A stretch of 11,200 bases of DNA from Victivallales bacterium. Lineage in GTDB: Bacteria; Verrucomicrobiota; Lentisphaeria; Oligosphaerales; Oligosphaeraceae. Both the position numbers and the translations under genes were made by a program. The notes beneath the pieces are model-generated. The model saw only the letters and a list, made by a program, of their open reading frames with translations, made no database searches and had not been told where the DNA came from. Positions 7,190 to 11,200 of the stretch are shown piece after piece (position 1 is the stretch's first letter; each line of letters begins with the position of its first letter). The stretch is taken from positions 1-11,200 of the forward strand of contig CAAGGB010000222.1 in the NCBI GenBank assembly GCA_900769285.1, written 5' to 3'.

Positions 7190-8338
7190 ATGACCACCAC
7201 CTACAACCTCCCACGACAGCTTATCTTCGGCAACGGCTCCCGCTCACAGCTCCCCGAACTCCTCGACCGACTCCAGGACGCCCCACGCGCACTCCTCGTC
7301 GCCTCACGCTCCGCACTCGCCTCCGCACCCGGACAGGAACTCCTCGCCGCCCTCGGCTCACGACTCGCCGACACCGACACCACCATCCGCCACGACCCCA
7401 CCGTCGCCTCCGTCGACGCTCTCCGACACCACCTCGACACCTCCCACGCCACCATCGTCGTCGCCCTCGGCGGCGGCTCCGTCATCGACGCCGCCAAAAC
7501 CGCCGCCTTCCTCGCCACCGCCACCGCACCCACCGCCGACTTCCTCAACGGCCGCGCCGCCATGCCCGCACACGGCGCACTCCCCTGCGTCGCCCTCCCC
7601 ACCACCGCCGGCACCGGCGCCGAATCCACCCGCAACGCCGTCCTCTCCGACCACGACGCCAACGTCAAGAAGTCACTCCGACACCTCGACATGCTCCCCA
7701 TCGCCGCCATCTGCGACCCCGACTTCACCCTCAACTGCCCCCCTGACGTCACCGCCGCCTCCGGCATGGACGCACTCACCCAGGCCATCGAGTCCTACTG
7801 CTCACGCAACGCCTCCAACCTCACCCGACCCATCGCCGCCCAAGCCGCCGCCATGCTCCTCGACGCCCTCCCGCACGCCGTCCGCAGACCCGACGACCTC
7901 GACAGCCGAAACGCCGTCGCCGAAGCCTCCATGCTCACCGGACTCGCCTTCGCACAGTCCGGACTCGGCTCCGTCCACGGACTCGCTCACCCCATCGGAC
8001 ACCTCCTCAACCTCCCACACGGACTCGTCTGCGCCATCCTCCTCCCGCACTGCCTCCAGCTCAACCTCGAACTCGCCTGCGCCACCAACCAGCTCCAAAC
8101 CCTCCAGCTCGTCCAGAAACTCGCCGACGCCTGCAACGCCGGCACCCCGCAGGGACTCGTCGACCGCATCGCCATGCTCAACCGCGTCGTCAACATCCCC
8201 ACATCCTTCGCCGAACTCGGACTCAAACCCGACCACGACTCCTACATCCTCCGCAACTGCCGCTCCGGCTCCATGACCGCCAATCCCGTCGAGCTCTCAG
8301 ACGACGCCATCCTCCAGCTCCTCAACACACTCCGCTGA
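7190..8338 (+). CDS. iron-type alcohol dehydrogenase (Fe-ADH family)
   Basis: 382 residues, the usual family length. ATG 7190 was chosen because MTTTYNLPRQLIFGNGS is the normal family opening; the frame is open further upstream but only in the shadow of batDE. Family marks: GGGSVIDAAK (94-103) for the NAD(P) pyrophosphate, TTAGTGAES (138-146), SGMDALTQAIESY (191-203) and SVHGLAHPIGHLLNLPHG (261-278). Expected metal ligands are D194, H263 and H277; the fourth, usually His in DALTH, is Q198 here. H267 matches the conserved second His of this segment. It should reduce an aldehyde or ketone, or oxidise an alcohol, with NAD(P)H in the cytoplasm; the substrate cannot be told. It follows batDE by 25 bp without a Shine-Dalgarno, so it is probably read from the same mRNA. 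Confidence 0.9.
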   Translation: MTTTYNLPRQLIFGNGSRSQLPELLDRLQDAPRALLVASRSALASAPGQELLAALGSRLADTDTTIRHDPTVASVDALRHHLDTSHATIVVALGGGSVIDAAKTAAFLATATAPTADFLNGRAAMPAHGALPCVALPTTAGTGAESTRNAVLSDHDANVKKSLRHLDMLPIAAICDPDFTLNCPPDVTAASGMDALTQAIESYCSRNASNLTRPIAAQAAAMLLDALPHAVRRPDDLDSRNAVAEASMLTGLAFAQSGLGSVHGLAHPIGHLLNLPHGLVCAILLPHCLQLNLELACATNQLQTLQLVQKLADACNAGTPQGLVDRIAMLNRVVNIPTSFAELGLKPDHDSYILRNCRSGSMTANPVELSDDAILQLLNTLR

Positions 8339-8463
8339 CCACATCCACACACATTTTCACCCCCAACCCGCTGGAAATTCGCCATATCGGCTGTAATTTT
8401 CTACATTGTCATTCACGTTACCGCAACTGTCTCACCCCCACACGCCCAAAGGACACCACGACG
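8339..8463 (+). promoter_or_regulatory. intergenic leader of the surface-repeat gene, possible promoter and ribosome binding site
   Basis: The 125-bp gap has an AT-rich core at 8373-8415. A weak promoter-like pair is TTCGCC (8378-8383) and TACATT (8402-8407), 18 bp apart; the match is poor. AAAGGA at 8448-8453 is 10 bp before the ATG, the only convincing Shine-Dalgarno-like sequence before a gene in this window. This suggests a new transcription unit here. Confidence 0.35.
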
Positions 8464-8982
8464 ATGAAGAAATCTTGGTTACTGGCCGCCGTCATGATGC
8501 TGGCCGCCTCGTTCGCCCGCGCCTACGACACCACGCCCCTCCAAATCGGCATCTGGCCGCCCGCACTCCAGGTCGTCACACCCGAAATCAACGTCTCCGG
8601 ACTCAAGCTCAACCTCCCCTTCGGCGGCAACGACAGCATCACCGGCATCGACCTCGGACTCGCCTCCTCCTCCAACGACTGCTCCGCCATCCAAATCAAC
8701 GCCTTCGTCAACAGCGTCAACAACGACTTCGCAGGCATCCAGGTCGGATGCTTCAACCTCTGCGGCAACGCCGGCGGACTCCAGGTCGGACTCTTCAACT
8801 CCACCGACAAGGTCACCTCCGGTCTCCAGGTCGGACTCCTCAACACCACCATGGAGATGAACGGCGTACAGGTCGGACTCGTCAACTACACCCAGTTCCT
8901 CACCGGCTTCCAGTTCGGACTCATCAACATCGCCACCGAGTCCATCATCCCCGGCATGATCATCCTCAACTTCTGCTTCTGA
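8464..8982 (+). CDS. small secreted surface-repeat protein, LA_2272-like
   Basis: 172 residues from ATG 8464, with AAAGGA 10 bp upstream. The N-terminus is a standard signal peptide (MKKSWLLAAVMMLAASFARA, cut before YDTTP). The mature part is built of short repeats with a glycine-turn and amphipathic strand: IQVGCFN (92-98), LQVGLFN (106-112), LQVGLLN (121-127), VQVGLVN (135-141) and FQFGLIN (149-155), spaced 14-15 residues, with weaker copies before (GIDLGLA, IQINAFVN). It ends PGMIILNFCF. This pattern of GLQxGLxN repeats fits what is called the LA_2272 surface-repeat family; no function is established that I know of. It should be exported to the periplasm or outer surface, folding into repeated beta strands. 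No lipobox cysteine follows the signal. The repeats are also visible in DNA (CTCCAGGTCGGACTC recurs), so duplication has been recent. Confidence 0.75.
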   Translation: MKKSWLLAAVMMLAASFARAYDTTPLQIGIWPPALQVVTPEINVSGLKLNLPFGGNDSITGIDLGLASSSNDCSAIQINAFVNSVNNDFAGIQVGCFNLCGNAGGLQVGLFNSTDKVTSGLQVGLLNTTMEMNGVQVGLVNYTQFLTGFQFGLINIATESIIPGMIILNFCF

Positions 8983-8996
8983 AGCGTGTCCAATCC

Positions 8997-9022
8997 GCCA
9001 GGCACCACCTCCTGAGCCTGGC
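8997..9022 (+). terminator. 7-bp-stem hairpin after the surface-repeat gene
   Basis: GCCAGGC (8997-9003) and GCCTGGC (9016-9022) are perfect inverted copies around a 12-base loop, 14 bp after the stop codon. The position suits a terminator, but no T-run follows. Confidence 0.35.
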
Positions 9023-9055
9023 TCATCTGCGACCGCCTCCCCCTCCCCCCACACA

Positions 9056-9141
9056 CGAGACGGCCTGCGCCGCGGAACGACGGATGATGCCCTCCCACAC
9101 ACCATCCGCCCCTCTTCCGCACCCCGGCGCCGGCCGTCTCG
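9056..9141 (+). repeat. long nested inverted repeat upstream of the histidine kinase
   Basis: CGAGACGGCC (9056-9065) pairs with GGCCGTCTCG (9132-9141), a perfect 10-bp base. After one mismatch, GCGCCG (9067-9072) pairs with CGGCGC (9125-9130), then GG 9074-9075 with CC 9122-9123. Inside the loop, CGGATG (9081-9086) pairs with CATCCG (9103-9108). The result is an 18-bp interrupted stem capped by a smaller hairpin. It ends 46 bp before the kinase start. It could be a structured leader, a terminator, or a small palindromic mobile repeat. Beyond this and the hairpin at 8997-9022, I see nothing in the 8983-9187 gap. Confidence 0.6.
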
Positions 9142-9187
9142 CTTTGCCTCTGTACCATCCACACCCTCCCACCGCACCTCACACACC

Positions 9188-11038
9188 GTGAAGACTCTGG
9201 AAATCACCGCCTTCTGCGCCCTGGCCGTCTCCTGCCTCTGCTTCGCCGCCATCGTCCTCGGCGCACCCGTCCCACCACAGGCCATCGCCTCCGCCTGGTT
9301 CGCCGCGCTCATCGTCGCCACCGCCGTCGCCGCACTCGCCTGGCACCGACACGTCGAAATACCACTCCAGAAACTCTCCTGCCTCATCACGCTCGCACAG
9401 CAGCAACACGACAAAAACACACCCTTCCTCGAAATCAAATCCCTCGAACAGCTCCAGAACACACTCCAGACACTCCTCGAACACGCACAGAAAAACGCCG
9501 CCGACACCTCCGTCATCGCCGAAATGTCCCACGAGCTCCGCACACCCCTCAACGGCATCATCGGCTTCATCTCCAACCTCAACGACACCCAGCTCAGCCA
9601 GCAGCAGCGCCAGTTCATCAAAATCATCTCCTCCTCCGCACACGCGCTCCTCCACGTCATCAACCAAGTCCTCGACTACTCCAAGCTCAACGCCGGCTCA
9701 CTCGAACTCGAAAACGTCGCCTTCGACCTCCACGCGCTCGCCCAGGACCGCATCGCCATCGCCGCGCAGCTCGCCAAGGGCAAAAGCCTCAAGGTCTACC
9801 TCGTCTTCCCACAGGACACCGACACACCCACCATCGTCCGCGGAGACCCCAACCGACTCCGCCAAGTCCTCGACAACCTTCTCTCTAACGCCGTCAAATT
9901 CACCGCATCCGGCGAGGTCTGCCTCGAAATCACTCTCTCCCACACCGACTCCGGCGCACTCGCCGCCGCCTTCTCCGTCCGTGACACCGGCATCGGCATC
10001 CCACAGCAGACCATCCCAAACCTCTTCAAGCCCTACCGACAGGCCAACTCCTCCATCGCCCGCAACTACGGCGGCACCGGACTCGGACTCTGCATCTCAC
10101 ACTCGCTCGTCCGTCTCATGGGCGGCACCCTCAACCTCCGCTCCGTCAAGGGCGAAGGCTCGACCTTCTTCTTCAGCCTCCTCCTCGAACCCGCACGACC
10201 CGAAGAGCAGGTCCGACTCCCAGGACCCTTCTCCATCCGACTCCCAAAGGCCGAACTCCGCAAACACCGCGCACTCCTCGTCGACGACACACCAACCAAC
10301 CTCTTCCTCCTCGAAACCGTCTGCCAGAACGCCGGACTGCCCTACCGCACCGCAACTAACGGACAGGAGGCCGTCGACCTCTGCATCCTCCACAAATTCG
10401 ACATCATCTTCATGGACATCCAGATGCCCGTCATGGACGGCTATACCGCCATCCGCAAAATCCGCGAACTCCCAAACACCGCCACAGCACATATCGTCGC
10501 CCTCACCGCCTCCGCCTTCCAGGACGACGTCGACCGCGCCCTCGGCGCCGGCTCAACCGAATTCATCCCCAAGCCCTTCGAGAAAAACCAGCTACTCCTC
10601 TCCATCGCCGACGCTCTCGCCATCACCCCAGAGAAAATCCTCGAACCGCAGCACGACACACCCACCCAGCCCGACGACGACACCATCCGACACATCCACG
10701 AATTCATGCGCGAGCAGTACCAGCTCTCACTCGGCGAAATCAAGCTCACCCTCGCACAGACCGTCACCGACTGGAGACCGCTCCTCGATGACCTCCACGC
10801 GCACACCCGTGCCAACAACCGCCCACAGGCACAGGCCATCCTCCATAAGCTCAAGGGACAGCTCGCCTCCATCGGACTCCACGACTTCGCACAAACCGCC
10901 GCCCTCCTCAACGACTCCCTCCGCCAGGACGACGACACCGACCCCATCACCCCACAGGTCGATGACTTCATCCGCTCTCTCTCACGCATCTTCAAGGCCC
11001 TCGAACAGGACGTCACCATCGTCGGCCCCAATGCCTAA
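9188..11038 (+). CDS. hybrid sensor histidine kinase with receiver and Hpt domains
   Basis: 616 residues from GTG 9188; the start opens directly on a membrane helix and no Shine-Dalgarno is seen. Two helices at about 8-24 and 35-52 are separated by only ~10 residues, so there is no extracytoplasmic sensor; a short coiled linker (55-105) follows. HisKA has H115 in MSHELRTPLNGI; HATPase has the N-box RQVLDNLLSNAVKFT (N234), G1 DTGIG (266-270) and G2 YGGTGLGL (294-301). A receiver domain has D366/D367, phospho-acceptor D410 (IIFMDIQMPVMDGY), T440 and K462 (FIPKPF). The C-terminal Hpt has H553 in LHKLKGQLASIG. All catalytic positions are intact, so a His-Asp-His phosphorelay within one protein (ArcB/BarA-type order) is expected, passing phosphate to a separate response regulator that is not in this window. 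The input is unknown; membrane or cytoplasmic sensing is likely. Confidence 0.95.
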   Translation: MKTLEITAFCALAVSCLCFAAIVLGAPVPPQAIASAWFAALIVATAVAALAWHRHVEIPLQKLSCLITLAQQQHDKNTPFLEIKSLEQLQNTLQTLLEHAQKNAADTSVIAEMSHELRTPLNGIIGFISNLNDTQLSQQQRQFIKIISSSAHALLHVINQVLDYSKLNAGSLELENVAFDLHALAQDRIAIAAQLAKGKSLKVYLVFPQDTDTPTIVRGDPNRLRQVLDNLLSNAVKFTASGEVCLEITLSHTDSGALAAAFSVRDTGIGIPQQTIPNLFKPYRQANSSIARNYGGTGLGLCISHSLVRLMGGTLNLRSVKGEGSTFFFSLLLEPARPEEQVRLPGPFSIRLPKAELRKHRALLVDDTPTNLFLLETVCQNAGLPYRTATNGQEAVDLCILHKFDIIFMDIQMPVMDGYTAIRKIRELPNTATAHIVALTASAFQDDVDRALGAGSTEFIPKPFEKNQLLLSIADALAITPEKILEPQHDTPTQPDDDTIRHIHEFMREQYQLSLGEIKLTLAQTVTDWRPLLDDLHAHTRANNRPQAQAILHKLKGQLASIGLHDFAQTAALLNDSLRQDDDTDPITPQVDDFIRSLSRIFKALEQDVTIVGPNA

Positions 11039-11041
11039 CAC

Positions 11042-11095
11042 GTGGAAGCCCCAGAACCCCTAGAAGCTCTAGAAGCCCTAGAAGCTCTAGAAACC
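11042..11095 (+). repeat. six tandem 9-bp units after the kinase gene
   Basis: Four units follow CTAGAAGCY closely (from 11060, 11069, 11078 and 11087, the last ending ACC). Two degenerate ones precede: GTGGAAGCC (11042) and CCAGAACCC (11051). The array starts three bases after the TAA of the kinase. It reads Leu-Glu-Ala repeatedly in frame with the kinase gene, but the stop precedes it and a TAG closes it at 11102-11104. Confidence 0.8.
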
Positions 11096-11103
11096 CGACG
11101 ATA

Positions 11104-11159
11104 GGGCTGGAAGTTCTCCGCGCGGAAGCCACTGGGCTGGAAGTTCTCCGCGCGGAAGC
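11104..11159 (+). repeat. perfect 26-bp direct repeat, two copies
   Basis: Copies at 11104-11129 and 11134-11159 are identical and are separated by CACT, giving a 30-bp period. Each begins GGGCTGGAAG and ends GCGGAAGC, and holds the 10-bp palindrome TCCGCGCGGA. Only two copies with a 4-bp gap are present, so it is not a CRISPR array. Confidence 0.85.
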
Positions 11160-11166
11160 GCGGGAT

Positions 11167-11195
11167 GTACCGACGGCGTCCTCGCCGTCGTGTAC
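11167..11195 (+). terminator. strong hairpin, probable transcript end or palindromic intergenic element
   Basis: GTAC (11167-11170) and CGACGGCG (11171-11178) pair with CGCCGTCG (11183-11190) and GTAC (11192-11195) around a TCCT loop, with a single bulged T at 11191. Twelve base pairs of mostly G-C make it very stable. No T-run is seen before the window ends. It may terminate the kinase transcript or be a member of a dispersed palindromic repeat. Confidence 0.45.
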
Positions 11196-11200
11196 GCGAA

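Noticed and set aside
6690..7193. Plus-strand frame of 167 codons, rich in Arg and Pro, inside the batE half.
   Set aside because: Out-of-frame reading of batDE, whose own frame shows TPR, two helices and SH3b.
8479..9663. A 394-codon minus-strand open frame covering the surface-repeat gene and the start of the kinase.
   Set aside because: It lies opposite two well-supported genes and shows only the complement of their repeats; no domain seen.
11042..11104. A 20-codon GTG-started frame ending at TAG, reading Leu-Glu-Ala repeats.
   Set aside because: It is simply the nonamer repeat read in frame, with no ribosome binding site and no known relative.
11104..11159. Short direct repeats reminiscent of CRISPR.
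   Set aside because: Only two copies, separated by 4 bp, and no cas genes in the window.

Overview
The window comes from a high-GC bacterium with very strong C-ending codon bias. All seven genes lie on the + strand, each starting with GTG or ATG, and only one has a recognisable Shine-Dalgarno sequence. No taxonomic marker is present. The gene content (an aerotolerance-type Bat cluster, a TPM protein, an LA_2272-like surface-repeat protein) and the intergenic repeats would fit a Gram-negative lineage such as Lentisphaerota/Kiritimatiellota or another PVC group. That placement is an inference with low confidence.

Layout. 1-674: the 3' end of a TPM-domain (YgcG-like) membrane protein, cut by the window edge. 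675-908: a non-coding gap holding about three degenerate tandem copies of a 44-48 bp unit, the first of which contains the stop codon of the TPM gene, followed by a hairpin. 909-7164: a compact Bat cluster made of batA (VWA protein with an unusual insertion), a batB-batC fusion (VWA, then TPR, then Gln-rich tail) and a batD-batE fusion (BatD, then TPR, then SH3b). Each fusion joint carries an internal signal-peptide-like segment, the expected scar of two formerly separate genes. The two fused genes are each preceded by a nearly identical T-rich leader built of 9-bp units. 7190-8338: an iron-type alcohol dehydrogenase 25 bp after the Bat genes. 8464-8982: a small secreted repeat protein of LA_2272 type. 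8983-9187: a gap with two inverted repeats, one long and nested. 9188-11038: a hybrid histidine kinase (kinase, receiver, Hpt) with two membrane helices and practically no sensor domain. 11042-11195: six 9-bp units, a perfect 26-bp direct repeat and a strong hairpin.

How the genes may work together. BatA and BatB are predicted membrane-anchored VWA proteins with intact metal-binding (MIDAS) motifs. BatC/BatE TPR regions and the BatD beta-rich ectodomain would make up the periplasmic part of one envelope complex. Related clusters elsewhere usually include a MoxR AAA+ ATPase and a DUF58 protein, which would be upstream of this window if present. The alcohol dehydrogenase may be co-transcribed with the Bat genes; the surface-repeat protein and the kinase look like separate units.

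I see no phage, insertion sequence, CRISPR array, tRNA or rRNA. The most distinctive features are the double Bat fusion, the duplicated T-rich leaders, the repeat-rich gene ends and a striking codon-boundary bias (A-ending fourfold codons occurring almost only before C).
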